A stretch of DNA of 64,000 bases from Humulus lupulus (GCF_963169125.1 NC_084798.1:198643481-198707480); one strand, 5' to 3'. Shown: positions 11,546 to 23,493, numbered from the stretch's first letter. Notes: generated by a model not told the origin, from the letters alone. Numbers and translations are program-made.

Positions 11546-12412
11546 GACCATACATTTTACAAAGAAAAAAATAGTGGCCAAATGGCCATATTCCATATCT
11601 CATACCCAAACTTCACTATATTCCTTGAGCCGAAAACATAAGCCTAAAATCCCTAGCACAAACATATTTTCTCATCCAAAACACACAATCACAAGATCAA
11701 AATGGGGAAATTGAAAGTTTTTTCAATGTTCTTGAAACCACATATGCCATCAAAAACCCTAAAACCCATATTCATGATTTAGGTTAAAATAACCTATTTT
11801 TCTTTAAATTCCTATGAAATTGAAGATAATATTGGGTTACCCATAGTCCAAACAACATCAAAACAGCCACCACACACATTATATCTCTAAGATTCAAAGA
11901 TAAATTCAAGGAAAAATGCCCCATGGAGTTTCGGCCACTACATGTATTTTTCATGGAATTTTTGAAAAAAAAAAACAACACAAGTGAAGATGAAAGAGAA
12001 GACTTACCCAACTTTGAAGAGCCCTTGATTTTCTTGGAGAGTGCTTGAAGAAATGGAGAGATTCACCTTGAAGATATTTGCACTTTCGGCCAAGAGAGGG
12101 AAAAATGGGTTTCGGCCAAAGAAAGAAGGGAAAAAGATGAGAGGGTTTTTGAGCTCTAACTTTCTTGTGTGTATGGGAATGTGTAAGTGTAGGGACCTAT
12201 TTAAAGGGAAAAAAAAGGGAGTTACCAGTTGTTTTTGGACCCTTGAGATTCCTGGGATATTTTTTCTCCCCACGATTATGAGAAGTTAATTGCAGTGATC
12301 GTGGTCTGTGGAGTTGTGGTCTGCTGCATGGGGGGAAGATGAACAGTTATTTTTTTTATATAGTGCCGTCAGCTGTGGAGAAAAAAGTTTATTATGTAAG
12401 GCATCATATAAT

Positions 12413-12428
12413 AAACTTGGGGGGCAAA
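12413..12428 (+). promoter_or_regulatory. Polypurine tract of element A
   Basis: AAACTTGGGGGGCAAA abuts the 3' LTR start at 12429. The same core, CTTGGGGGG, abuts the 3' LTRs of B and C. Confidence 0.85.
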
Positions 12429-13347
12429 TGTTATCCCCAAAATTTGAAAATGATGATGTGACAATAGAAATGACAAGTGGCAAGGAATGGTTGGGTGACC
12501 TGGCTTAGGAGTAAACCAGTAGACCGATGAAGAATTTTAACTGGCTTGAGAAGTGTCATGACCGACCAGGCATGACCTTGTCCGACCAGTCATGTGTTTG
12601 TCTGCCCAAGCATGACCTTGTATGCCTAGGAATGACCTTGTCTGCCCAAGCATGACCTTTTCTGCCCAGGCATGACCTTGCCTGCCCAGGCATGACTTTG
12701 TCCGACCAGGCATGAACTTGGCCGATTGGTCATGACCATGTTCAAGTGCATGTCTGCCCAGCTAAGTGCATGTCTACCTAGCCAAGAGCGTGTCTGCCCA
12801 GTGAAGGTGTGGTCGACCAGCTTGAGTGAGATATGGATCGATTGGATAGAGCAGGACTACGTCAAGATTCCCAGAAATGGCTTCAACAAGAATCGGTCTT
12901 GACATATACGGGAATCTCTCAATTTATCCCACGAATATAGTGTATTGTTACATTTTGAATATTACTGTAATTTAAATACAATAAGAATAATAAAATATCC
13001 TGATTATGGGGGATATCATCTTGCGATCCTAAGCCTATAAATACAAGGCTTATGGCATCATAAAGGGGACTTTTGGATTTTTTAACTTTTGATCTGAATT
13101 TTCTAGAGAGAGAGAGTACTTGTATTTGAGAGAATTCTTGTATTCTTGGAATCTACACTAAAGAAACTCAGTTGACTCAGCTTCATCTGATCTTGAGTGC
13201 AGTCTATAATCACAACACTAAGTGGATTAGGCTATTACCATCACATTGGGGCTGAATCACTATAAAATCGTCTGTGTCGTTTATTTTCTCTTGAAGGTTT
13301 TATCGTTTTTGACGTTCACACGTCGTTGGCCAAAAACGCGGTCAACA
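12429..13347 (+). repeat. 3' LTR of element A
   Basis: 919 bp, TGTTATCCCC to GCGGTCAACA, with TATAAATA at 13036-13043. It is mostly identical to the 5' LTR but has a different copy number of short repeats and scattered substitutions. It is followed by the ATAAG TSD. Confidence 0.95.
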
Positions 13348-13399
13348 ATAAGACATTTCAATGTAATGACAAGTAATTATCACTGAAGATCTTAATTAT

Positions 13400-14087
13400 T
13401 GCATTTCAAACAGATTTTGGCATGATTTTTAGGTTTTTTTCATGATTTTTTTAGATGTGAAACTCTAAAATCTATAGAAAAGGTACTTTGCTTGATGGTT
13501 GTTCAATGGTGGTCGATGCCAACTTGATGGGGCCTTCAAAATTGAGATTTTCATGAAAAATTTAACTTTTCTCAATGGTTGCTTGATAGTTGCTCGATGA
13601 TGCTCGCAATTGGCATAATTTTTCACTCGGGTCTCCGTTTGGGGTGATTTTTTTAATTGTAGTAGTTTTTTTGAGATTTGCAATTTGGAGATGTGTATAT
13701 ACACATTTGGGAAGTGTAAAGCTTGAAAAAAAATACAAAAATTTAAAACATACCTCACATTTAAGACATATTTTGGTATATTTTCAAGTTTTGAACTTCT
13801 CAAATGTGTGTATATACATCTCAAACGTGTAAATATCAATAAAATACCAAAAATAAAAAAAATCACCACAAACGGACACTCGAGTGAAAAATTACGTCTC
13901 TTACAAGAATTGCATCGAGCAATATCGAGATTAATCAATTTTTCCATAAAAAATCATGTTATTCATGCCCATCGAGCTGGCATCAAACACCATTGAGCAA
14001 AATTAATTTTCTACAGATTTCAGAGTTTCAGATAGGAAAAAGATTGCGAAAAAACCCAAAAATCATGCTTAAATCAATTTGAAATGT
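13400..14087. repeat. Degenerate foldback (inverted-repeat) element
   Basis: The left arm GCATTTCAAA..GATTTT..GGCATGATTTTT..GGTTTTTT is mirrored by the right arm ending AAATCATGCTTAAATCAATTTGAAATG, read as reverse complement. Matching continues inward through GAAACTCT(A/G)AAATCT(A/G)TAGAAA and TTTTTCACTCG towards a centre near 13745. Short frames on both strands are by-products. TCTTAATT occurs just outside both ends, but the fit is loose. MITE or MULE-like origin is a guess. Confidence 0.6.
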
Positions 14088-14185
14088 ATATATTAGTTCT
14101 TAATTGAACTTTTAGTTGGATTAAGTTATAAATCATCAAAAACTATCATGAGCATTTTTTTAGTCTCCATGGATAATTTAAGAGA

Positions 14186-14650
14186 CACTACAAGAAAAAG
14201 ACTCTACAACGAAGATTTTTGTCTTCGTTGTAGATCAAGAAGTCGTTGGCAAAAACGGCACCGATGTAAGTCTGTATGCGTAGCAACCTACAACGATGAA
14301 AAAATGTAGTCGTCGTAGTAGTGTTTTACTACACCGCGACATATCGGTCGGAGGAGGGAATCTTTTTTTCGGTTAGACTAGGATATTGCGACGACATGTT
14401 GTTGCTGTAGGTGGTTGCAAAATTTGAAAATTTGAATTTCAAAAACTCTTACAGCAATAACATGTGGTCGTTGTAGGTCCATCGACCGCCCCATCTACAG
14501 CGATGATATGTCGTCTCTAGAAAGTGTGTGGGTTTATATGCCTTCAGCGACGACATGTCATTGTCGTAGTGTCACGAAATCTTAGATTTTTGTCTTCAGC
14601 GAGCACCCTATGGAAACGACATGTCTTCAGTGAGCACCTTATGGAAACTC
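14186..14650. repeat. Left terminal and subterminal repeats of the CACTA element
   Basis: CACTACAAGAAAAAGACTCT is followed by repeated CTACARCGAYGA and CGACATGT units in both orientations, for example at 14281, 14390, 14450, 14500 and 14550. Such subterminal arrays are transposase-binding sites in characterised CACTA elements; the binding role here is inferred. Confidence 0.8.
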
Positions 14651-14898
14651 CAATCTTATATTTAAAAAAAAAAAAAAATTAATTATATTGATTAAAATTT
14701 ATTTAATAAAATATTAAATAAATAAAACCAATTTATTTAATTAAATAATAAAAATAATTTATTAATTAAATGATAAAAACCAATTTCACAATATCCATAA
14801 GCTCCAAACTGTAAAAAGACAAAACATAAGTAGTATTGTTTCCAAAATAAATAAAAAACACAAAATATTAATAAGTTCAAAATAATAATATAATAAAA

Positions 14899-15332
14899 CT
14901 AAATGTCATCAAAATCAATTCCAAAGTCATTATCGCCGGGCTGTTGTGATTGAAAGTTTGCCATCATGGACTGTATCCAAGTTGACAGGCTGAAATTGTG
15001 GAGCTTGGATGTTCAGAGTTGTTACTTGCAAAAATTGTTGCATTTGCTGGAAGTTGTTGTTCTGGGTCATAAATGTTTGACTTAAGTGTTGAATCATGGA
15101 TTGGAAAGCCATATCTATGTATGTGAGCCTCCACCACATCCAGTTTCTGATTTAGCATATTGACACACTGAACACATGAGCATCTGACTTCTCCCGAAAC
15201 ATTCACATGATTCTTTGTCATTTGTATAAATGCCTGAAGACCATTCCAAAACTCATCAGAGTTACGTCGTCTATTAGCTATCCAACTCTTGTCAATCGTC
15301 ATAACTAATTCAAGCGGAAAATAAATTATCAC
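14899..15332 (-). pseudogene. CACTA transposase remnant (transposase-associated domain and acidic tail)
   Basis: Minus-strand reading from about 15305 gives MTIDKSWIANRRRNSDEFW, then CSCVQCVN and VEAHIHRYGF. The DKSW start, CxCxxC pattern and VxxHIxxxGF spacing match the plant transposase-associated domain of En/Spm genes (PF13963 type). A Gln-rich stretch follows in another frame and the tail reads NDFGIDFDDI before a stop at 14901-14899, as in C-termini of such genes. The catalytic middle is missing and at least two frame changes occur, so it is not functional. In an intact element it would bind and cut the transposon ends. Confidence 0.7.
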
Positions 15333-15972
15333 AATGTGATAATCATAAAAAACTACCTTTATTTGCTAATAATTTTATGAAATCTTATGAATAAGTTATT
15401 AAATTTTATGAATATATATTATTGTTAGTTATGAGATGAATGTATTATAAAGTTTCATTATATAATCAAATATTTAATTATAATTATTATTATGTTATTT
15501 AATAATTATCAAATTCTTAATATAATTTTCACTTTCTATTTTTTTAAAATAACAATAAAGTTTTATTATTTTAATTTTAACTTAATTTTAAAAGTATAGT
15601 TAACTTAATTACCTATTTTATTTGCATATATTATCAAATTTTATGATTATATTATCAAACTAATTAAATAAACAAATATTTAATTATAAATTTATTAATT
15701 TTTATTAAAGATTATTATTTTAATTTCTACTTATTTTATAAAAAAATATTAATAAAGTTTTATAGTTATAAAATTTTTATTTTAATTTACACTTTATAAT
15801 TTTTTAATTAATTTTTATTAATTGCTTTAAAATTTATTAATTAAAAATTTTAATCACACTATTTTTAAAACTACTTTGTAATACTTAGTTTTTCTAAATC
15901 TACAAAAATTTCGGCAGCATAACGGTTGTAATCTAGCCTATCCCAAAATTTAAAATATACATAAAAACATAT
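15333..15972. other. AT-rich CACTA interior, no gene
   Basis: Very AT-rich runs of TTTAATTATAAATT type with no frame or domain. It probably belongs to the CACTA interior or an intron. It ends at the CATAT target site of the Copia element. Confidence 0.6.
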
Positions 15973-16159
15973 TGTTGGAACCTTTTGTTATGAATTATTA
16001 AAAATTGATACATTTGTGTGTGATATTGGAAAAGTCCCACATGGATTTGGAACACCTTTCATAGAGTGTATATATATTGCAAGTGCAATGACTTGGGGTG
16101 TGCCCCAAGGGGTACCCAGTTTTGTGCGAATGGGTGAGGACTCACACACTTGACCACCA

Positions 16160-16225
16160 CACGCGCGCGCGCCGCCGCCGCCGTCCGTCCGTCCGACCCG
16201 AGCTGAGCTGGCGGGTGGTGTGGTG
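16160..16225. repeat. GC-rich microsatellite block in the Copia LTR
   Basis: Consecutive CG, CCG, and CCGT or CCGA runs (CGCGCGCGCGCCGCCGCC and on) followed by GCTGAGCTGGCGGG. The 3' LTR copy at 21468-21535 differs in repeat number at each run. Strikingly GC-rich inside AT-rich sequence. Confidence 0.85.
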
Positions 16226-16449
16226 TCGTATAAACGTTTTATTTTTTTTAAACAAAGGTATCTAAACGTTTATATCATCTTATTAATTAAATTGATTTTA
16301 AAACGTTCATTTTAATAATACCAAAAACGGTTTTATTTTTATTAATTGAAGATAAACGTTTTTTTTTTTAGCCGTTTTAATCCTTAATCCTCCTCTGATT
16401 TATTAAAGAAAAAAAAAACGTTTATGACCGTTTTGGGGATTTCTCTGTG

Positions 16450-16457
16450 TATAAATA
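16450..16457 (+). promoter_or_regulatory. TATA box of the Copia D 5' LTR
   Basis: TATAAATA in GTGTATAAATAAGATAG; the equivalent is at 21762-21769 in the 3' LTR. It lies about 300 bp before the LTR end. Confidence 0.7.
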
Positions 16458-16773
16458 AGATAGAACCATTTTGAAACAAAAAAAACAACAAAAACACAGA
16501 GTTCTTTCTTGGTTCTACAAAATTTCTAAGAGAGCAATTTTATAAAGGGTGTACAAGAACGATCCTCTCGGTGCAGGGGGGATTCGTACAGAGGCTGTTT
16601 TATCCTGGGGACGGCGTGGTTGATAGACTGCCGTGCACACTTGGGGCAGAGTCACGAAACGTCTTAAAGAGAGCGACTTTGTCCGCGACTCAGCCAAAAA
16701 ATTTTGTTCGGTAAATTCGTTCCATTTTATTTTTCTATTGTGGAATATCAATTTTAAGACGTTCTGTTCTGCT

Positions 16774-19700
16774 ATGGCTGCGACCGATGAATTTTCTGGT
16801 TCTACCTCTGTTGATATTAACAAACCATTTCGCTTTGAGGGTTTGCACTTTAAGCGTTGGAAACAGAAGATGCTTTTTTATCTGACCATGAAGAAGGTGG
16901 CGTTTGTGCTCACTGCTCTGAAGCCGGTTGTCCCTGAAGCCTCGACCAACAAGGACAATCAGACTAAATGTGAGAAGCAACAGAAGGACTTGGACTCATG
17001 GGTGGAAAACGATTTCCTATGTAAGAATTTTATTCTTAACGGTTTATCTGATGATCTATATGACTATTATAACTCAGACAAGTCAGCAAAGGAGATTTGG
17101 GAGGCGCTGCAAAAGAAATACGATACAGAGGAGGCGGGGACTAAAAAATACGCTGTTAGTCGCTACCTGAAGTATCAGATGGTTGATGACAAATCTGTGG
17201 AGGCCCAATCTCACGAAATTCAGAAAATTGCTCATGAGATTATCTCGGAAGGTATGGCCCTTGATGAACAGTTTCAAGTTGCTGTTTTAATTGACAAATT
17301 ACCTCCTTCCTGGAAGGACTTTAAAAATGTTCTCAGGCATAAGACTAAGGAATTTTCCTTAGAAAGTTTGATCACCCGCCTTCGTATCGAGGAGGAAGCA
17401 AGGAAACAAGACCAGAAAGAAGAGGTGCTTGTTGTCTCTAACAGCATCCCTAAGAAGCCCACACCTGCGGTTCTGAAGCCAAATGGCAAAACTTTTAAGA
17501 ATCAGAACCGCAACTCGAATTCAAATTCCAACCGCAACGCGAATTCAAATCCCAATCGCAACAACCAGCACAATCCTCGAAACAACAATCAGAATTGGAA
17601 CCATAACAGGAACCAACATGGAAGGCAGCAGCCTCCACCTAAACAGAATGACTCTGGACAATTCCTTTGTTACGTTTGTAACAAGCCATGTCATATGGCA
17701 CGTAAGTGTAGGAACAAGCCAAGCACTGCTCCGCAGGCTAACTTGACTGAAGAAGCTTTTATAGCTATGATTTCTGAGATCAACCTTATTGGTGGATCAG
17801 ATGGGTGGTGGGTAGACACTGGCACTTCTCGCCATGTCTGCTATGATCGTGCTATGTTTAAAACATACACTGCTGCTGATGATAAGAAAGTGCTGTTGGG
17901 AGATTCCCACACCACTATTGTTGCTGGGATGGGAAATGTGGAGCTTAAGTTTACCTCAGGAAAGACTTTATTACTGAAAGATGTAATGCATACTCCTGAG
18001 ATGAGAAAGAATCTGGTTTCTGGTTTTCTGCTTAATAAGGCTGGGTTTACTCAAACTATTGGGGCTGATTTGTACACCATCACTAAGAATGGTATTTTTG
18101 TTGGGAAGGGTTATGCTACTGATGGTATGTTTAAGTTAAATGTTGAATCCAATAAAGTTTCTCCTTCTGCTTATATGTTGTGTGATTTTAATGGTTGGCA
18201 TGCTAGACTTTGTCATGTTAATAAGCGCATTATTAAGAACATGAGTAACATAGGACTGATTCCTAAAGTGTCAGAAAATGATTTTGAAAAATGTGATTTT
18301 TGTAGTCAAGCAAAAATAACTAAGACTCCTCATAAATCTGTTACTAGAGAATCTGAGCCACTAGATTTAATTCATTCAGATATTTGTGAACTTGACAGAA
18401 CGTTAACTAGGAATGGTAAACGTTATTTTATCACTTTTATTGATGATTGTTCTGACTTTACTTATGTGTACTTGATGAAAAATAAAAGTGATGCGCTTGA
18501 CATGTTCAAATTATTTGTGATTGAAATTGAGAATCAATTCAATAAGAAAATTAAAAGGTTTCGTAGTGATAGATGAACTGAATATGATTCAAACATGTTT
18601 ATTGAGTTTTATAATTCACATGGCATTGTACACGAAACCACTGCACCATATTCACCTGAAATGAACGGTAAAGCTGAAAGGAAGAATCGAACTTTTACTG
18701 AATCTGTTGTGGCTATTTTATTAAATTCTGGTGCTGCATCTCATTGGTGGGGTGAAATTCTTTTGACTGTTTGTTATGTGCTGAATAGAGTTCCTAAGTC
18801 TAAAAGTAAAGTTTCACCTTATGAGATCTTGAAAAATAGGCAACCTAACCTGTCTTATTTTAGAACTTGGGGTTGTCTGGCTTATGTTCGTATTCCTGAT
18901 CCTAAGAGAATTAAACTAGCAAGTAGAGCCTATGAATGTGTATTTATCGGATATGCAATTAATAGTAAAGCATATAGGTTCTATGATTTGAATGCGCATG
19001 TTATTGTGGAATCAAATGATGCTGATTTTTATGAACATAGATTCCCTTTTAAATTGAGAAATAGTGGGGGCGCATCTACTAGCAACATTCCTGTGATTAG
19101 GAATAATGAACATATTGAGGATAGAGAATCAGAACCTAGGAGAAGTAAGAGAACTAGAGTTGCTAAAGATTATGGTTCTGATTTCTGTGTCTATACATTA
19201 GAAGAGGATCCTGCTAACCTCCAAGAAGCCTTGTGCTCTCTAGATGCTGACCTCTGGCAAGAAGCAATAAATGATGAGATGGAGTCTCTTGAGTCTAACA
19301 AAATGTGGCACTTAGTTGATTTACCTCCTGGTTGTAAGCCTATAGGTTGTAAGTGGATCTTGAAAAAGAAATTGAAACCCGATGGTACTGTTGAAAAATA
19401 CAAGGCTCGTTTGGTAGCCAAGGGTTTTAGGCAGAGAGAAAACATAGATTTCTTTGACACCTTTTCACCTGTTACGAGAATAACATCCATTAGAGTTTTG
19501 ATTTCCCTAGCTGCAATTCACAATCTAGTTGTTCACCAAATGGATGTTAAGACTGCTTTTTTGAATGGTGAATTAGAAGAAGAAATCTATATGGATCAAT
19601 CGGAAGGGTTTGTGATCCATGGCCAGGAACATAAGGTTTGCAAGTTAGATAAATCTCTGTATGGTCTTAAGCAGGCACCTAAGCAATGGCATGAGAAATT

Positions 19701-20748
19701 TGACAATTTAGTTATCTCACATGGATTTAAAGTAAATGAAAGTGACAAATGCATCTATTACAAATCTGATAATGACATTTGCACTATTGTATGTCTATAT
19801 GTGGATGACTTGCTCATATTTGGTTCGAATATCCATGCTGTGAATGTTGTGAAATCTCTTTTGTGTGCTAACTTTGATATGAAGGACCTCGGAGAAGCGA
19901 ATGTAATCCTTGGTATTAAGATTACTAGGTCCGAAAAGGGAATTTCTTTGGATCAATCTCACTACATTGAGAAGATTCTAAAGAAATACAATTACTTTGA
20001 TTGTAAACCTGCTTGCACACCATATGATCCAAGTGTAAAGTTATTTAAGAACACTGGTGACGGTGTAAGACAATCTGACTATGCGAGCATCATTGGCAGT
20101 CTTCGATATGCCACTAATTGTACTAGACCCGACATTGCCTATGTCGTGGGATTATTGTGCAGGTTTACTAGCAGACCTAGTATAGAGCATTGGCATGCTA
20201 TTGAAAGGGTCATGAGATACCTAAAGAGAACCATGAACCTTGGATTACATTATCAGAAGTTTCCAGCTGTTCTCGAAGGTTATAGTGATGCAAACTGGAA
20301 CTCTCTGTCTGATGACTCCAAAGCAACAAGTGGCTATATCTTTAGTATAGCTGGTGGAGCTGTTTCTTGGAAATCAAAGAAACAGACTATTTTGGCACAG
20401 TCCACCATGGAGTCAGAAATGATAGCATTAGCTACAGCTAGTGAAGAAGCAGGTTGGCTGAGAAGCCTGCTAGCTGAGATCCCTTTATGGGAAAAACCGA
20501 TACCAGCTGTGTTGATCCACTGCGATAGTACCGCGGCTATTGCAAAAATTCAGAACCGTTATTACAATGGTAAGAGACGACAGATACGTCGTAAGCATAG
20601 TACTGTTAGAGAGTTTCTCTCAACAGGAGCTATTAGAGTGGATCATGTACGCACTGATGATAACCTAGCAGATCCTTTGACGAAAGGATTAGCTAGAGAG
20701 AAAGTCCATAAAACATCGAAGGGAATGGGACTATTGCCCTTAGAATGA
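16774..20748 (+). pseudogene. Copia gag-pol polyprotein with one internal stop
   Basis: The first ATG after the LTR, at 16774, opens 1,324 codons ending with TGA at 20746. Gag occupies roughly residues 1-290, with a zinc knuckle at about 298-311 (CYVC....H....C; the usual Gly before His is Cys). Protease is near 347 (WWVDTGTS). The integrase zinc finger (HARLCH..C..C) is near 475, and the catalytic Asp in HSDIC, Asp in RSDR and Glu in NGKAERK at about 536, 599 and 636. RT shows YVDDLLIFG near 1008 and RNase H starts near 1169 (SDANW, then ESEMIAL). TGA at codon 601 (18574-18576) falls where RSDRGTEY is expected, so a Gly codon (GGA to TGA) is lost. Otherwise the frame is open, and the element may have been active recently. 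Confidence 0.92.
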
Positions 20749-21282
20749 TGAATCACTCATGATGGTAACCCAACCTAAAGACTAGAGATCCCAAGAACTA
20801 GGTTCAATGGGTAATAACAAGTTGTGAAGTGATATGAGTTGAATCATGCTATTTCCATTAAAGCAAATAGAAGCATGAATTCCTGAAGCGATGAGAGGAT
20901 GAGTTAATAGAAACTCTTAATGAGATCTATACTCTATGTGGAGTGGAGTACCGAGCTACAGGAGTACTCTTGATAGACTCACCTACGTGAATGTGGAAGT
21001 GGGGCTGCTTCCTATGGAATTTGGGCAAAATTTCTAGAGCATTCACTATACTGGGATAGACGTGCATGGCCATTAACGCACGGGCTGTTTTGATTACACC
21101 CTTGAAAGGTTGGTGAGTGGTACGATGTTAGAAATAGAGTTCAAGACTACGTGTCACTCTAGTATAATCTAAATCGTATTCACTACGCAAATGTTCAAAT
21201 CGAAAGATACATTTGTTTATGCACAATCTTATAGATTCTGAAATTGCTCAAGAAAATATTTTTAAAAATTCAAGTGGGGGAT
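20749..21282 (+). other. Copia D 3' untranslated region and polypurine tract
   Basis: No frame of interest between the gag-pol stop and the 3' LTR. The tract CAAGTGGGGGAT at 21271-21282 directly precedes TGTTGGAACC and is the probable plus-strand primer. Confidence 0.8.
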
Positions 21283-22063
21283 TGTTGGAACCTTTTGTTA
21301 TGAATTATTAAAAATTGATACATTTGTGTGTGATATGGGAAAAGTCCCACATGGATTTGGAACACTTTTCATAGAGTGTATATATATTGCAAGTGCAATG
21401 ACTTGGGGTGTGCCCCAAGGGGTACCCAGTTTTGTGCGAATGGGTGAAGACTCACACACTTGACCACCACGCGCGCGCCGCCGCCGCCGTCCGTCCGACC
21501 GACCCGAGCTGAGCTGGCTGGCGGGTGGGTGGTGTGGTGTCGTATTAACGTTTTATTTTTTTTAAACAAAGGTATCTAAACGTTTATATCATCTTATTAA
21601 TTAAATTGATTTTAAAACGTTCATTTTAATAATACCAAAAATGGTTTTATTTTTATTAATTGAAGATAAACATTTTTTTTTTAGCCGTTTTAATCCTTAA
21701 TCCTCCTCTGATTTATTAAAGAAAAAAAAACGTTTATGACCATTTTGGGGATTTCTCTGTGTATAAATAAGATAGAACCATTTTGAAACAAAAAAAAACA
21801 ACAAAAACACAGAGTTCTTTCTTGGTTCTACGAAATTTCTAAGAGAGCAATTTTATAAAGGGTGTACAAGAACGATCCTCTCGGTGCAGGGGGGATTCGT
21901 ACAGAGGCTGTTTTATCCTGGGGACGGCGTGGTTGATAGACTGCCGTGCACACTTGGGGCAGAGCCGCGAAACGTCTTAAAGAGAGCGACTTTGTCCGCG
22001 ACTCAGCCAGAAAATTTTGTTCGGTAAATTCGTTCCATTTTATTTTTCTATTGTGGAATATCA
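21283..22063 (+). repeat. 3' LTR of Copia D
   Basis: 781 bp, same ends as the 5' LTR. Differences include the GC microsatellite lengths and about a dozen substitutions. It is followed by the CATAT TSD. Confidence 0.93.
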
Positions 22064-22645
22064 CATATAAACCAGTCCAATAACATACATATATTATAAA
22101 CATCTATTCATATTAATCTAACCTACCACACAATTTAAAAATATAATTCATATTCACATTTATATACATATAAACATATTCACATTTATATATATATATA
22201 TCTAACTTATCATACATTTTTTATAACATAACATTTGATTAAATTAAATTAACATAAAACAAAATTAAAAATCACAAATATAATTAAATTAATAATAATG
22301 TAAAATAAAATATAAAAATTCAACACTATCTAAAATAATCAATTACCCAATTAAAAACATAATTTAACCATTAATCAATCACAAAATATTTTTTTAAAAA
22401 TACAAATATAATCAAATTAACAAACATACAAATCTGAAATGAAAAAATAAATTAACATTATCTATAATAACTAATTACACAATTTGAAAACATAAATTAA
22501 CATTTTATCAATACATAATCAATCACAAAAAAACAATACAAAATTTAAAAAAAAAATTACCTAAGGGCTTGGGTTGGGGAGTTATCCAAAGGCAAGAGCT
22601 CGGGCTCGAGCTCCAATGGAATCTAAAAAAAAACAAAAACCCATT
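22064..22645. other. CACTA interior between the two nested retrotransposons
   Basis: AT-rich DNA with one denser patch at 22561-22630. Read on the minus strand, that patch encodes IPLELEPELLPLDNS and ends in TTAG before GTAATTTT, so it could be a CACTA exon with a splice donor at 22560. No other feature. It ends with the CCATT target site of element B. Confidence 0.45.
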
Positions 22646-23261
22646 TGTTGACCCTCGATTTAGCCAACGACATGGAGTCAAATATACGACAGGATATAGA
22701 ACGACACTTGAAAAGGTAATCTAATGGAAAGAAAAAAACACCAAGGAATTATAGTGGTTCGGCCCCAGTGATTGGTAATGACCTATGTCCATTTAGTGAT
22801 ATTGTTATTATTGATCTTCAAAGCTGTGATAAAAAAACTAGGGTTTTTTTAGTTTCACAAACCTTGAAGGGATTACAATAGAATGATCAATAATCACTAT
22901 AGCTCTTTCTCTCTTAATATCAAGCAAAAAAGCTAATGAATCAAAAAGTCCCTTCCTTGAGCTATTTCATGCATATTCATAGGCTCAAGGTGGGTTACAT
23001 ATGCTAACGTGTCCTATATTTCCTTAACAATCGCGTATCAAGGATCATTATGAGGAAATATTCAGATGCAGTTAATATTAGATTACAACTTAAGAAGGAA
23101 ATAAATCGGGCTTCAGCCTGGTCGTAATAAAAATTAACACTGACGATGAGGCGCGCTTCTAGTTGATAGTCGAACATCACCTTTACCCTTTAATTCCACC
23201 ACGTGTCAATCCACGTGTAAATAATCTTTGACACATCATCAAAACCATTTTTGGGTAAACA
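22646..23261 (-). repeat. 3' LTR of element B
   Basis: 616 bp. The plus-strand left edge is TGTTGACCCTCG and the right edge is GGGTAAACA. Two CACGTG-containing sites (23200-23215) recall G-box promoter motifs. It differs from the 5' copy at many positions, clearly more than the LTR pair of element C. Confidence 0.92.
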
Positions 23262-23277
23262 TTTGCCCCCCAAGTTT
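23262..23277 (-). promoter_or_regulatory. Polypurine tract of element B
   Basis: The minus strand reads AAACTTGGGGGGCAAA directly before the 3' LTR, identical in core to that of element A. Confidence 0.85.
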
Positions 23278-23493
23278 ACTTATTGCGACCAGCAATAAGT
23301 AAACTTAGTAAACCGACTCTTCGAATACCCCACGAAATCTGTCAGAACCGCCCATACCTTCTCGAAAAATGTGACCAATCATGTCTAATCAGGTCCTTTC
23401 AATTTCCCAAGAATGTGTCCGACGGATATCACGCTTCCCCACTCCTTGAAAAATTACCTTTAATGATTATCTTGGTAACTGTTCCTCAGCTAG

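Larger units (their letters stand above)
10922..12428 (-). promoter_or_regulatory. Leader and promoter region of the element A antisense gene
   Basis: Read on the minus strand, a TATA-like TTTAAATAGG at 12207-12197 is followed by a probable first exon ending at 12008, a GTAAGTC donor at 12007-12001, and an intron ending with AG at 10923-10922 just before the ATG at 10921. The roughly 1.1 kb intron contains a GC-rich area (11130-11545) with many TCCGAG units. The PPT lies at the right edge. Confidence 0.55.
2323..13347 (+). mobile_element. Gypsy element A: complete ends, gag present, pol absent, antisense ORF
   Basis: An 11,025-bp Ty3/Gypsy-type element bounded by TG...CA LTRs and an exact 5-bp TSD, ATAAG, at 2318-2322 and 13348-13352. 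In order it holds the 5' LTR, a primer-binding motif, a decayed gag, a short non-coding stretch where protease, RT, RNase H and integrase would be expected, a long antisense gene, a polypurine tract and the 3' LTR. A solo LTR of another family (7010-8919) lies inside. The gag and antisense product resemble those of Tat/Retand-like Gypsy elements. As nothing of pol is visible, the element is non-autonomous. Either it moved in this form using enzymes from a relative, or pol was deleted after insertion; the sequence alone does not decide. Confidence 0.93.
15973..16750 (+). repeat. 5' LTR of Copia D
   Basis: Starts TGTTGGAACC, with AAAGTCCCACATGG shortly after, a feature seen in other plant Copia LTRs. 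It includes a GC-rich block at 16160-16225 and TATAAATA at 16450-16457. It ends GGAATATCA, an unusual TCA end rather than plain ACA. Confidence 0.93.
15973..22063 (+). mobile_element. Copia element D, nearly intact
   Basis: A 6,091-bp Ty1/Copia retrotransposon. LTRs of 778 and 781 bp (TGTTGGAACC..GGAATATCA) are flanked by exact TSDs CATAT at 15968-15972 and 22064-22068. It holds one long gag-pol frame in Copia order (gag, protease, integrase, RT, RNase H) with a single internal stop, then a polypurine tract. About a dozen substitutions separate the LTRs by eye, plus microsatellite length changes, so the insertion is recent. Inserted in the CACTA interior. Lineage within Copia not resolved. 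Confidence 0.95.

Noticed and set aside
13348..13399. tRNA or other structured RNA gene near element junctions
   Set aside because: No tRNA, rRNA or snoRNA could be recognised anywhere in the window by reading; the PBS motifs only imply a tRNA elsewhere.
16515..16823. Minus-strand frame spanning the Copia LTR end, repeated at 21828-22103
   Set aside because: Present only because the LTR is duplicated; it is antisense to the element leader and has no domain.
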